The position numbers and the translations under genes were made by a program. The notes beneath the pieces are model-generated. The model had not been told where the DNA came from. It ran no database searches and worked only from the letters and a program-made list of their open reading frames with translations. A DNA stretch of 62,383 nucleotides from JAUIAI01 sp049680625 (GTDB lineage Bacteria; Pseudomonadota; Gammaproteobacteria; Burkholderiales; Burkholderiaceae_E): positions 1 through 62,383 of the forward strand of contig JBAUID010000120.1 in the NCBI GenBank assembly GCA_049680625.1, in the 5' to 3' direction. Shown here one piece after another: positions 1 through 8,612 of the stretch (position 1 is the first letter of the stretch; each line of letters starts with the position of its first letter).

Positions 1-1120
1 CGGTGATAGCTTCATCATTGACTGTCGTTTCGCAGTGCAGGCACATTTCATCATTGGCCAACTCACCGGTAATCACCAGTCGTGCTTTACTGATTTCGAC
101 AAAACGCTTAACTATTGCCGCCACCTGGTCGGGTTTGACAAACATGCCGCGCACCTTGGTCGCTTGATCGGCCCGGCCCATCCATCCTTTGATGCGCATA
201 TTGGTTCGGCCACAGGGTGAGGCACCCGGCAACACCGCAGACAAGTCACCCGTGCCCAGACGAATCATCGGGTAAGCCCTGGTGAATGTGGTAACCACAA
301 CCTCGCCCACTTCACCTTCCGGTACTGGTTCACTGGTTCCAGGGCGGACAATTTCCAGGATAACCCCTTCATCAATCACCATGCCATCAAGCGCCGGTGT
401 CTCGTAACCAATCAAACCAACTTCAGCCGTGCCGTACCACTGCAAAACCCGGTCCATCCCCTGATCCAGAAACCATTGCCGCAAAGAAGGCGGCAATGCC
501 TCCGCACCAACGAGGGCTTGCTTGAGGTTGCTGATGTCCGAACCCATTTCTTTCGCGCGTTCAATCAGGATCCTCAGAAACGACGGCGTGCCAACATAGG
601 CATTCGGGTTGTACATGCGAATAAGGTCAAGCTGTTGCTCGGTCTGGCCAATACCCGCAGGAATCACCGCACAGCCAATTTTCCGGGCCGCATTGTGCAC
701 CATCCAGGCGCCAGGGGTCATGTGGTAGCCAAAACAGTTTTGCAGGATATGGCCTTTGCGAATACCTGCTGCGTGCAGCGCACGCGCTGCGCGGAACGGG
801 TCATCCTGTGGCGCTTCAGGCTCGAGTACCGGCCCGGGAGACATGAACAATGCCGTCATCTCTCCCGGTGCAATCGTGTTTAAGCCACCAAATGGTGGCG
901 TTTTTTCCTGCAGTCCGATCAGGTCTGATTTACGCAGAACCGGAAGTTTGGCCAGTTCGGCACGCGAATTGATTGCGGACGGATCAAAGCCGCTCAGATG
1001 ACGGGCCCAGCCAGGCGCATGGGTGACCGCGTGTTGAACAAAACCGGGCAGCTGGCCGAGTAAATCGGCTTCACGTTGCGCCGGGTCGCGGGTTTCAAGG
1101 GCGTCGTAGAACTCGCTCAT
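1..1120 (-). CDS. Phenylacetate-CoA ligase family protein (PaaK-like), 3' part cut by window edge
   Basis: Adenylate-forming ligase that would activate an aromatic or related carboxylic acid to its CoA thioester. Reading leftward from the ATG at 1118-1120 (SD CTGGAG just upstream) gives 373 codons with no stop before the edge; PaaK proteins are usually about 430 residues, so about 60 are missing. Visible family signatures are ALVGAEALPP, the AMP-binding GTAEVGLIGYET stretch, and the C-terminal hinge RIKGWMGRADQATKVRG. It is the last gene of the Liv operon, so it probably activates the imported acid. The substrate cannot be read from sequence. An intrinsic-terminator-like hairpin lies between livF and this gene. 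Confidence 0.85.
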   Translation of the reverse strand, partial: MSEFYDALETRDPAQREADLLGQLPGFVQHAVTHAPGWARHLSGFDPSAINSRAELAKLPVLRKSDLIGLQEKTPPFGGLNTIAPGEMTALFMSPGPVLEPEAPQDDPFRAARALHAAGIRKGHILQNCFGYHMTPGAWMVHNAARKIGCAVIPAGIGQTEQQLDLIRMYNPNAYVGTPSFLRILIERAKEMGSDISNLKQALVGAEALPPSLRQWFLDQGMDRVLQWYGTAEVGLIGYETPALDGMVIDEGVILEIVRPGTSEPVPEGEVGEVVVTTFTRAYPMIRLGTGDLSAVLPGASPCGRTNMRIKGWMGRADQATKVRGMFVKPDQVAAIVKRFVEISKARLVITGELANDEMCLHCETTVNDEAIT

Positions 1121-1145
1121 TGGTGTTCTCCAGCTGAATAAATGA

Positions 1146-1180
1146 AAGCCGGCCCGTTACGTCAGTACCGGTGCCGGCTT
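1146..1180 (-). terminator. Terminator-like hairpin between livF and the PaaK-type gene
   Basis: AAGCCGGC (1173-1180 on the transcript strand) pairs exactly with GCCGGCTT (1146-1153) across a 19-nt loop. On the minus-strand transcript it is followed by the T-rich run TCATTTATT. It ends about 25 nt before the PaaK-type start codon, so it could act as a partial terminator or attenuator that lowers expression of the last cistron. The U-tract is interrupted, so full termination is doubtful. Confidence 0.5.
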
Positions 1181-1201
1181 GCTGTGTTGTTGACCACTCG
1201 C

Positions 1202-2014
1202 TCAGGCGAGCCAGCGTTTACGTCGTTTGTAATGCTTGACATCACGAAACGAGCGGCGGCCTTCGCCGGCGACGCCAAGGTAGAACTCTTTGACGTCTTC
1301 GTTTTCGCTCAGGTCTTTGGCATCACCGTCCATAACAACCCGGCCAGATTCCAATATGTAGCCGTAGTCTGCAAACCGCAGCGCAATATTGGTGTTTTGC
1401 TCGGCCAACAGGAACGACACGTTTTCTTTTTGATTCAACTGCTGAACAATGCCAAAAATCTCTTCGACCAATTGCGGCGCCAGGCCCATTGACGGTTCAT
1501 CGAGCAGGATCATCTTGGGCTTGGACATCAACGCCCTGCCAATCGCACACATTTGTTGCTCACCACCCGACGTATAGCCGGCCAGTGAGCTGCGACGCTC
1601 GCGCAAACGCGGGAAATAGTTATAAACCATCTCGAGATGGTCTTTGATTGCCCGTGACCCATCGCGACGAGTGTAGGCACCGGTAAGCAGGTTTTCTTCA
1701 ATCGACAAATGGCCAAAGCAGTGCCGCCCTTCCATAACCTGAATACATCCTTTGCGAACCAGAGCATTTGGCGTTTGTTCGTGAATTTGTTCGCCCTCGA
1801 AAATAATATTGCCCTTGGTAACGTCACCTCGCTCTGCTCTTAACAGGCAGGAGATCGCTTTTAATGTTGTTGTCTTGCCAGCGCCGTTAGCACCAAGAAT
1901 CGCAACAATTTTTCCCCTGGGCACTTCGAGAGAAATACCGCGCAAAACCAAAATGACATGGTCATAGATGACTTCGATATTGTTGACCGACAGGATGTTA
2001 TCGTTTTTGCTCAC
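1202..2014 (-). CDS. livF: Branched-chain amino acid-type ABC transporter ATPase (LivF)
   Basis: One of the two cytoplasmic ATPases of the Liv-type importer encoded here. It has 270 residues with Walker A GANGAGKTT, signature SGGEQQM and Walker B MILLDEP. LivF proteins are usually about 235 residues; this one carries an extra basic tail ending KHYKRRKRWLA. It lies downstream of the binding-protein gene, separated by a 171-bp gap packed with hairpins, and upstream of the PaaK-type ligase. The neighbouring ligases suggest that the system imports a carboxylic acid that is then CoA-activated, not necessarily leucine, isoleucine or valine. Confidence 0.93.
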   Translation of the reverse strand: MSKNDNILSVNNIEVIYDHVILVLRGISLEVPRGKIVAILGANGAGKTTTLKAISCLLRAERGDVTKGNIIFEGEQIHEQTPNALVRKGCIQVMEGRHCFGHLSIEENLLTGAYTRRDGSRAIKDHLEMVYNYFPRLRERRSSLAGYTSGGEQQMCAIGRALMSKPKMILLDEPSMGLAPQLVEEIFGIVQQLNQKENVSFLLAEQNTNIALRFADYGYILESGRVVMDGDAKDLSENEDVKEFYLGVAGEGRRSFRDVKHYKRRKRWLA

Positions 2015-2070
2015 GGCTCGATTCCGTTTGTTTTCTTTTGACTCAATTTCACTTAGTCAGTTCAAATTAA

Positions 2071-2124
2071 GGCCCAATTGCACTATTGCCAGAATTGCCC
2101 GGGTGGCAATAGTGCAATTGAGCC
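2071..2124 (-). repeat. 20-bp near-perfect inverted repeat in the binding protein-livF gap
   Basis: Arm 2071-2090 (GGCCCAATTGCACTATTGCC) and arm 2105-2124 are inverted copies with one mismatch, around a 14-nt loop. The arm shares its last three bases (2122-2124) with the neighbouring hairpin at 2122-2141, so the two stems compete at that edge. It lies within the operon transcript between the binding-protein gene and livF. Confidence 0.85.
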
Positions 2125-2141
2125 GGGCTAACAAGCCCGGC
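2122..2141 (-). repeat. Perfect 8-bp GC-rich hairpin in the binding protein-livF gap
   Basis: GCCGGGCT (2122-2129) and AGCCCGGC (2134-2141) form a perfect stem with an AACA/TGTT tetraloop. No T-run follows it on the minus-strand transcript, so it looks more like an RNA-stabilising or processing hairpin than a simple terminator. Confidence 0.8.
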
Positions 2142-2144
2142 CCG

Positions 2145-2185
2145 TTTCAACGGCAAGTCACATGCGACTTGAAACCTCGTTGAAA
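2145..2185 (-). repeat. Nested hairpin directly after the binding-protein stop codon
   Basis: The outer stem TTTCAACG/CGTTGAAA (2145-2152 with 2178-2185) encloses the inner stem CAAGTC/GACTTG (2154-2159 with 2166-2171). It begins at the base next to the stop codon at 2186-2188, so the 3' end of the binding-protein message is structured at once. Confidence 0.8.
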
Positions 2186-3487
2186 TTACTTGCAGGTTTG
2201 GGTTTCCCAGCCTGGCTTGTCTGCAACATACTCTTCAGCAGCCTTAGCCAGCATCGGCTTAACCACGTCGATTACAACGGGCGTTGCCTCGACCCGCACC
2301 CAGTCTTTGCCGTCCCATTGCGTCATGATGACGGGGTTAGAGCCGGCATGGTCAGCACAAGTGATTTTGATGGGTTCCATGAAACCTTCCAGTCCGATTT
2401 CTTTCAGACGGGCAGCACTCATGTCAACCTTCTCCATCGCGTCACGAACGTCAGAACCGGTAACATCTTTTTTGCCAGTGGTTTTCTGAGCAATAGTGAT
2501 GGCTTCGGCAGTCAGGACAGCATTGATCACGCCGCGGTTGTACAACACGTTGCCAACAGTGTCTTTGTCGGTAGTTTGTGTTTTGCCAGCGTCAATTACG
2601 TACTTGCGGACATCTTTCAGAGCAGGGAAGGTATCGCCGTTTGCAGAGAAGGTTGCACCACGGTATCCCTTAGCAGCGGCACCAGCACCCTTGATGTCAA
2701 CGTGGGCACTTGACCACCAGTTACCAATGAACTTGTCCATCGGGTAGCGAATTTTAATAGCCGCTTTGATAGCGGTAGCATTCATCGCGCCCCAGCCCCA
2801 CATAATCATCCAGTCGGGCTTTTCTTTGCGGACGGTCAGCCAGTGAGAGGACTGATTCTGCATTTCTTTGCCGGCCACCGGGATCTTAACAACTTCGAAA
2901 CCGTAGGTTTGCGCCATGGAATCAAGCAAGGGGATTGGCTCACGACCATAGCCAGCGTCCAGGTAGATAAATCCAATCTTCTTACCCTTGAGGTCTTTGA
3001 GGCTGCCACCTTCCTGCTTACCAATAAAGTTCAGGATGGCCGACATCTGGCCCCAGTAGGTGGTTGGTGGATTGAAGATCCACGGGAATTTGTCACCAAC
3101 AGCGGCTGCGGACAGTCCGTACCCAGCTGATAACAACGGGATCTTATCGACCGACGCCTTTTGAATAAGCTGCAACGTGATGCCGGTGGAGTTTGGAATG
3201 GTAATTAGTGGATTACGGCCCTTGGTTGACTCGTAACACTCAACGCCTTTCTGTGCGTTGTAACCCGTTTCGCATTCTTCAACATTGACCTTAACGCCAC
3301 CAATACCGCCGTCGCGCTCGTTCAACATCGTCATGTAGTCGAGAAAGCCGTTGGCAAAAACAATACCGTTACCGGCATAAGGGCCGGTACGGTAAGTCAG
3401 GTGAGGTACCAGCAACTCGGCAGATACCGGCGCCGCCGATACTGTCAACGCAGTTGCAATACCAGCTAGTAACAGTTTGGATTTCAT
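2186..3487 (-). CDS. Periplasmic substrate-binding protein of the Liv-type ABC importer
   Basis: Periplasmic receptor that delivers substrate to LivH/LivM. The ATG at 3487 is chosen over the longer frame (3529) because TGGAGGAGTT, a strong SD, sits just upstream and the protein then begins with a clean signal peptide (cleavage after about residue 23, VSA|ELL). The mature part matches the type I periplasmic binding fold, with a late cysteine pair (KITCADHAG and the final ETQTCK). Length is 433 residues. A 268-bp leader separates it from livM, and three hairpins follow its stop codon, as often seen where a binding protein must be made in excess of the membrane subunits. The ligand is unknown; the CoA ligases around it suggest an aromatic or other carboxylate. 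Confidence 0.9.
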   Translation of the reverse strand: MKSKLLLAGIATALTVSAAPVSAELLVPHLTYRTGPYAGNGIVFANGFLDYMTMLNERDGGIGGVKVNVEECETGYNAQKGVECYESTKGRNPLITIPNSTGITLQLIQKASVDKIPLLSAGYGLSAAAVGDKFPWIFNPPTTYWGQMSAILNFIGKQEGGSLKDLKGKKIGFIYLDAGYGREPIPLLDSMAQTYGFEVVKIPVAGKEMQNQSSHWLTVRKEKPDWMIMWGWGAMNATAIKAAIKIRYPMDKFIGNWWSSAHVDIKGAGAAAKGYRGATFSANGDTFPALKDVRKYVIDAGKTQTTDKDTVGNVLYNRGVINAVLTAEAITIAQKTTGKKDVTGSDVRDAMEKVDMSAARLKEIGLEGFMEPIKITCADHAGSNPVIMTQWDGKDWVRVEATPVVIDVVKPMLAKAAEEYVADKPGWETQTCK

Positions 3488-3755
3488 AAGAACTCCTCCA
3501 TGGGCCCGGCAAGCCGGGTAGTGAGCCAAAACGTGGAAAGAATAGAAACGGCCCGACTTCCTATTCTGTTGACATTAAGCAAACCAAACTGGGTCAGATT
3601 GTTTTGCAAGCAGCCATTTATTTATTTCGCTTGTTCCGAATAGCAGTAACGCCATTCACTTGATGATCATCGAGTGACCACCCTACTTTTATTACGTGGC
3701 AAGCCAGTGGCAAGTAATTCGACAATCGCGCAAGTTATTGAAGAACAAATTTATC
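3488..3755. other. 268-bp gap upstream of the binding-protein gene
   Basis: No gene is visible. The gap holds the binding protein's SD (about 3490-3500) and a near-perfect palindrome at 3657-3676 resembling an FNR/CRP-family site. Its length within an otherwise tight operon suggests an internal promoter, but I cannot name a convincing -35/-10 pair. Confidence 0.6.
3657..3676. promoter_or_regulatory. FNR/CRP-family-like palindrome upstream of the binding-protein gene
   Basis: CACTTGATGATCATCGAGTG is a palindrome with a single mismatched pair. Its core TTGAT-GATC-ATCGA matches the FNR/Anr consensus TTGAT-N4-ATCAA at 9 of 10 fixed bases. It lies about 170 bp before the binding-protein start. 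Binding by the Crp/Fnr protein encoded at 8875 is possible, but that protein's recognition helix is not classical. Confidence 0.55.
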
Positions 3756-4850
3756 TTAAGCATATGGAAAAGGCCACACGCGAAGCTTCTCTTTCGCCAG
3801 CTGCCATAAACGAGCCAAACCGTTAGGCTCAACCGCAAGAAAGAACACGATTAGCGCGCCCACGATCATGAAGTTGACATGTTCGACGGTTGCCGAATTG
3901 ATCTCGATGCCCATGGTTGCCGGTAGAAACTTGATAAAGATTGGCAATATCCAAATAAATGCAGCGCCCAGGAAAGACCCAATCAGGCTGCCCATTCCGC
4001 CAATAATGACCATGAACAAGAACAAGAAGGAATGGTTGATATCAAAGCTCTCGACTTCAGCCGCGCCAAGCCAGAAAAAGACCATCAGCGCACCGGCAAC
4101 GCCACAATAAAACGACGATACGGCAAAAGCAGACAGCTTCGCTGCCAATGGACGGACACCCATGAGCTCGGCTGCAATGTCCATGTCCCGAATCATCATC
4201 CAGGAACGTCCAATGCGCCCTCTGATGAGGTTAGACGCGATCCAGGTCATGATGATGACAATAAACATAATCACCAGATACTTGACAACCGGGTCTGCGG
4301 ACGGGCCGGCGACAATCACGCCGAACGACTTAATGTCCGGAATGATAATGGCACCCGAAGGGTCATAGTTGTACAGCCATTCGATCCGAATGAAACACCA
4401 CTCGAGAAAAAACTGGGCGGCTAGCGTTGTCACTGCCAGGTACAAGCCCTTGATACGCAGCGACGGCAGTCCAAAAACAATGCCAACTGCCGCTGCAAAA
4501 AAACCGGATATCAACACCAGAATAACGATATTGACTTCTGGAAAGTACGTGAACAGCTTGTAGCAGGCATAAGCGCCAACACCGGTAAAGGCACCGGTAC
4601 CAAGAGACAACTGACCGGCATATCCCATCAGGATATTCAAGCCAACCGTTGCCAGCGCAAAAATCATGAACGGAATCATGATGCCATTGATGAAAAACTC
4701 ACCACTCTCGGAAAAGTGGCCGTACAACGGAACAACGATAAGCGCCAAAAACAGAAAGAATCCGATGCCAATTCTGTCTTGCAGAATTGGGAATACAGCA
4801 GAGTCTGATTTGTAATTGGTTTTAAATTGCCCGGCTTCGCGATAAAACAT
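3756..4850 (-). CDS. livM: Liv-type ABC transporter permease (LivM)
   Basis: Inner-membrane permease subunit, 364 residues. About eight to nine hydrophobic segments are visible. The family-typical stretch GLNILMGYAGQLSLGTGAF is near residues 67-85, and a GLPSLRIKGLYLAVTTLAAQF region follows, both hallmarks of LivM proteins. A hydrophilic N-terminal extension of about 25 residues precedes the first helix. It starts 12 bp after the livH stop, so the two permeases are co-translated. It forms the translocation pore with LivH and works with ATPases LivF and LivG. Confidence 0.93.
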   Translation of the reverse strand: MFYREAGQFKTNYKSDSAVFPILQDRIGIGFFLFLALIVVPLYGHFSESGEFFINGIMIPFMIFALATVGLNILMGYAGQLSLGTGAFTGVGAYACYKLFTYFPEVNIVILVLISGFFAAAVGIVFGLPSLRIKGLYLAVTTLAAQFFLEWCFIRIEWLYNYDPSGAIIIPDIKSFGVIVAGPSADPVVKYLVIMFIVIIMTWIASNLIRGRIGRSWMMIRDMDIAAELMGVRPLAAKLSAFAVSSFYCGVAGALMVFFWLGAAEVESFDINHSFLFLFMVIIGGMGSLIGSFLGAAFIWILPIFIKFLPATMGIEINSATVEHVNFMIVGALIVFFLAVEPNGLARLWQLAKEKLRVWPFPYA

Positions 4851-4862
4851 GTTTCGCCGCTC

Positions 4863-5819
4863 CTAAATTCGTTCGATGATTTTTTCGCCAAACAATCCCT
4901 GCGGGCGAAACAGCAAAAATACCAGTGCAACCATGTAGGCGAACCAGGCTTCGACACCGCCACCCATGAGTGGCCCCCAGTAAATCTCGAATATCTTTTC
5001 GACAATGCCAACAATAATGCCGGCAACAATAGCCCCAGGCACCGAGGTAAAGCCGCCAATAATTAAAACAGCCAGCGCTTTCAGGGCAATAATTTCAAGG
5101 GCAAAAGAAACGTCTGACCTTGCGCCCCACATGATGCCAGTCACCAGCGCAACAATACCTGCCGCAAACCACACAATGACCCATATCTGGTTAAGCGAAA
5201 TGCCAACTGACAAAGCTGCCTGGTGGTCATCAGCAACAGCGCGCAATGCGCGACCGATACGCGTTTTTGAGAAAAATACTGCCAGCGCGCCAACCATGAC
5301 ACCGGCGATGACAACCGCCGCGATATCCAGGTGCTCAAAGAAAACCACCCCACCCAACATTTCAACATCGGTCGCACCGGTGGGCAAGCCAATTTCAGAG
5401 GTGATCATCGTCTTGGTTTCACCGCCAAAAATAAATTGCCCAAGCCCGGTCAGAAAACGGGCCAGGCCAATTGTGGCCATCAACAAAATTGCATCATGTT
5501 GATTAACCAGCGGTCGCAAAACTATGCGTTCGATGCCAATGGCCAGCAAACCCATAACCCCAATGGTCAGTATCAGTGCCAGCCAGGCCGGCACACCGAC
5601 CTCGTAAAGGCCCACCAGGGTCAGCACCGCGAACACCACCATGATGCCCTGCGCAAAGTTAAATACGCCTGAGGCTTTAAAAATCAGGACAAAACCAAGC
5701 GCTATCAGGGAGTACAAAGTACCTTGCACAAACCCTTCCCAAAGGACTTGCGTCAGAAAGGCCATGTCGCCAAACATTGAGGTGAATGGCTCAACAAACA
5801 CCGAGTATAAAAATTCCAT
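4863..5819 (-). CDS. livH: Liv-type ABC transporter permease (LivH)
   Basis: Inner-membrane permease, 318 residues from the ATG at 5819. This start is preferred to an in-frame one at 5858 because AGGAG lies 8 nt upstream and the longer version would run into livG. The LivH motif NFAQGIMVVFAVL and the EAA-like loop RIGRALRAVADDHQAALSVG are visible, with about eight transmembrane segments. It begins 10 bp after the livG stop and 12 bp before livM. Partner of LivM in the pore. Confidence 0.94.
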   Translation of the reverse strand: MEFLYSVFVEPFTSMFGDMAFLTQVLWEGFVQGTLYSLIALGFVLIFKASGVFNFAQGIMVVFAVLTLVGLYEVGVPAWLALILTIGVMGLLAIGIERIVLRPLVNQHDAILLMATIGLARFLTGLGQFIFGGETKTMITSEIGLPTGATDVEMLGGVVFFEHLDIAAVVIAGVMVGALAVFFSKTRIGRALRAVADDHQAALSVGISLNQIWVIVWFAAGIVALVTGIMWGARSDVSFALEIIALKALAVLIIGGFTSVPGAIVAGIIVGIVEKIFEIYWGPLMGGGVEAWFAYMVALVFLLFRPQGLFGEKIIERI

Positions 5820-5829
5820 TCGTCCGCTC

Positions 5830-6618
5830 CTAGTGTGAGACGCCAAGGTAGGCGTCAATCACTGCCTGATTACTCTGCACCTCGTCAGGCGTCCCGTCGG
5901 CGATTTTCTTGCCGTAATCAAGCACAACCACCCGGTCAGACAAATCCATCACCACGCCCATATCGTGCTCAATCAGGGTAACCGTGGTACCAAACTCGTT
6001 GTTGACATCGAGAATGAATCGACTCATATCTTCTTTTTCTTCCTGATTCATTCCGGCCATGGGTTCATCAAGCAGTAGTAGCTCGGGCTCCATCGCCAGA
6101 GCACGGGCCAGCTCGACTCGCTTTTGCAGGCCGTATGGCAGGCGGCCGACCGGGGTCTTGCGGATTGCCTGGATTTCAAGAAAATCGATGATTTCCTCTA
6201 CTTTTTCGCGATGCTCTATTTCTTCTGCCATTGCCGGGCCGTGGCGAAACATCTGCCAGAAAAAGCCTTTATTCATGCGCAGGGTTCGCCCGGACATGAT
6301 GTTGTCCAGGGTGGTCATACCGCGAAACAGGGCCACGTTCTGAAATGTTCGCGCAATGCCCTGGCTGGCGGCCACATAAGGCCGCATTGCCTGACGCACT
6401 TCGCCTTTATAAGAAATTGTGCCCACCTGAGGATGGTAAAAACCGTTAATGCAGTTGAGCATCGAGGTTTTGCCCGCGCCATTGGGGCCAATAATGGCGC
6501 GCACCTCACCTTTGAGCACGTCAAAAGACACATCGGTAATGGCTTTCACGCCGCCAAACGACAGGGAGATATTCTTTACCTCAAGCAACTTAGAGCCGGG
6601 TGCCTGATCCTGACTCAT
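5830..6618 (-). CDS. livG: Liv-type ABC transporter ATPase (LivG)
   Basis: Second ATPase of the importer, 262 residues. Walker A is GPNGAGKTS. The signature region reads LPYGLQKRVELARAL, the variant usual in LivG proteins where LSGGQ is replaced by PYGxQ. Walker B is LLLLDEPMAGM, and the H-loop is TLIEHDM. The start codon overlaps the stop of the upstream acyl-CoA ligase as ATGA (6615-6618), indicating translational coupling of ligase and transporter. Confidence 0.95.
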   Translation of the reverse strand: MSQDQAPGSKLLEVKNISLSFGGVKAITDVSFDVLKGEVRAIIGPNGAGKTSMLNCINGFYHPQVGTISYKGEVRQAMRPYVAASQGIARTFQNVALFRGMTTLDNIMSGRTLRMNKGFFWQMFRHGPAMAEEIEHREKVEEIIDFLEIQAIRKTPVGRLPYGLQKRVELARALAMEPELLLLDEPMAGMNQEEKEDMSRFILDVNNEFGTTVTLIEHDMGVVMDLSDRVVVLDYGKKIADGTPDEVQSNQAVIDAYLGVSH

Positions 6619-8612
6619 GCCGCAGCCTCCTGTTTTGCATCATATATTTTTGCGTCGCGAATTTTAATATCGCCCTCAACCGAACCTTTACGACCATCTT
6701 CGAAGGTGACTTCGGTAACAATATGTTGTTCGGTACTACCGTCGTAAAACGCAGAGATGAGTGGTGCGTAACGCTCTGCAATGAAACCGCGACGAACCTT
6801 GTTGGTTCGGGTCAGCTCACCGTCATCGGCCTCAAGCTCCTTGTGCAAAATGAGAAAACGATGAATCTGTGAAGACGACATCATTGGGTCTTCAGCGAGG
6901 TCTTTATTCACCTGGCTGACGCAGTCTTCAACCATCGCATAGATTTCATCGCGACTGGTCAGGTCGATATAGCCGGCAAATGGCAGATTGGCGCGTTCGG
7001 CAAAGTTACTGCACGCCGGAAAATCGATGTTGATCATTGCCATGACTTTGTCTGTGCCATCACCAATGGCTACGGCTTCTTTGATGTACGGAAAGAACTT
7101 CAGCTTGTTCTCAATGTACTTCGGAGCGAACATCGCACCGTTGGACAATTTGCCAACGTCTTTGGCACGGTCGATGATTTTTAAGTGGCCATCGGTATCG
7201 ATATAACCGGCATCACCAGTGTGATACCAGCCTTCGCTGTCCTTGACCTCGGCCGTCGCTTCCGGGTTCTTGTAATACTCGGTGAGTAAACCCGGGCTAC
7301 GAATCAAGACCTCACCGGCGTCAGTGGTTTTGATCTGCACCCCGTCGACTGCCGGACCGACCGTATCGGCGCGGACTTCGCCATTGGGCTGCACGCAGAC
7401 AAACACTGCAGTTTCCGTCGAACCGTACAACTGCTTCAGGTTAATACCCAACGATCGGTAAAAAGCAAACAGATCAGGGCCAATTGCCTCACCTGCTGTA
7501 TAGGCCAACCTGACATTGCTCATACCCAGCGCATTGCGTAGCGGGCCATAGACCAGCCAATCGCCTATCTTGTAGCTCAACCGGTCGCCAAAGCTGACGG
7601 TTTGGTCTCCGTCGATAATTCGTTCGCCGACCTTTTTTGCCACATCCATGTATTTTTCGAACATCTTGCGCTTGATGCTGGACGCATCCTGCATGCGGAT
7701 CGTGACCTGGGTTAACAAGGCTTCAAAGACCCGCGGCGGTGCAAAATAATAGGTTGGGCCAATTTCCCGTAAATCGGTGGTTACGGTTTCGGCAGACTCG
7801 GGGCAATTGACAACGTAACCGTTGCTTAGCCACTGCCCGTAAGAAAAAATATTCTGGCCAATCCAGGCCACCGGCATGTAGGCCAGGGTTTCTTCTTTGT
7901 CGGTCAGTTTCTCCATTTCTGAAGCCACCCGCGACATCGTGATCAGGCTGCGATGGGTATGGACAACACCCTTGGGCACACCGGTGGTGCCCGAGGTTGA
8001 GAACATACCAGCAGCATCGTCCGGATTGGCGTCGTCGATTTGGGTCTGCACGTAACCCGAGTTGTCTTTGTTATACGCCTTACCCGCTTCGATCAGTTGA
8101 TCGAAGGAACGCAGGGACGCTTCGGTGTAATCGCGCAACCCACGCGGATCGTCATAGACAATTGTCTTCAGGTCGGCGCACTGGTCTTTGATTTCCAGCA
8201 GCTTGTCGACCTGCTCCTGGTTTTCAACAATGGCCACAGCCATTTGGGCATTGTTGAAAAAATGGATCATTTCGTTAGCTACTGCATCCTGATACAGCGG
8301 CACGGGAATAGCGCCCAGCATCTGTACGGCAAGCATCCCGGCATACAGGCGCGGTCGATTGTCGCCAATGATGGCAATATTGTCGCCACGCTTTACCCCC
8401 AGGCCGGCCAGGCCACCCGCCAGATCACGGGACAGAACGTCGAACTGGCGCCAGGTCATGGTCTGCCAGATACCGAGGTGTTTTTCGCGGATTGCGGGTC
8501 TTCCAGGCCTCACGCGAACGTGTTCTGCCAGTAACCGTGGAAAAGTGGTGTCCCCTTTTGCAACAATTGCGGCATTAAAGCCTGGTGCTGAATCGCCGGC
8601 ACCTTGCGCCAT
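6615..8612 (-). CDS. AMP-dependent acyl-CoA synthetase (long-chain type)
   Basis: Forms an acyl-adenylate from a carboxylic acid and ATP, then the CoA thioester. It is 665 residues from the ATG at 8612, chosen because AAGGAG lies 6 nt upstream; an in-frame start at 8687 has no such support. The AMP-binding P-loop STSGTTGVPKGV, the A5-type motif YGSTETAVF and the A7/A8 region YHTGDAGYIDTDGHLKIIDR are clear. The final Lys-bearing segment is less standard. The size and the FAPKYIENKLK stretch resemble long-chain (LACS) synthetases. As first gene of the Liv operon it probably activates the imported acid; a second, PaaK-type ligase ends the operon, so there may be two substrates or two chain classes. 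Confidence 0.9.
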   Translation of the reverse strand: MAQGAGDSAPGFNAAIVAKGDTTFPRLLAEHVRVRPGRPAIREKHLGIWQTMTWRQFDVLSRDLAGGLAGLGVKRGDNIAIIGDNRPRLYAGMLAVQMLGAIPVPLYQDAVANEMIHFFNNAQMAVAIVENQEQVDKLLEIKDQCADLKTIVYDDPRGLRDYTEASLRSFDQLIEAGKAYNKDNSGYVQTQIDDANPDDAAGMFSTSGTTGVPKGVVHTHRSLITMSRVASEMEKLTDKEETLAYMPVAWIGQNIFSYGQWLSNGYVVNCPESAETVTTDLREIGPTYYFAPPRVFEALLTQVTIRMQDASSIKRKMFEKYMDVAKKVGERIIDGDQTVSFGDRLSYKIGDWLVYGPLRNALGMSNVRLAYTAGEAIGPDLFAFYRSLGINLKQLYGSTETAVFVCVQPNGEVRADTVGPAVDGVQIKTTDAGEVLIRSPGLLTEYYKNPEATAEVKDSEGWYHTGDAGYIDTDGHLKIIDRAKDVGKLSNGAMFAPKYIENKLKFFPYIKEAVAIGDGTDKVMAMINIDFPACSNFAERANLPFAGYIDLTSRDEIYAMVEDCVSQVNKDLAEDPMMSSSQIHRFLILHKELEADDGELTRTNKVRRGFIAERYAPLISAFYDGSTEQHIVTEVTFEDGRKGSVEGDIKIRDAKIYDAKQEAAA

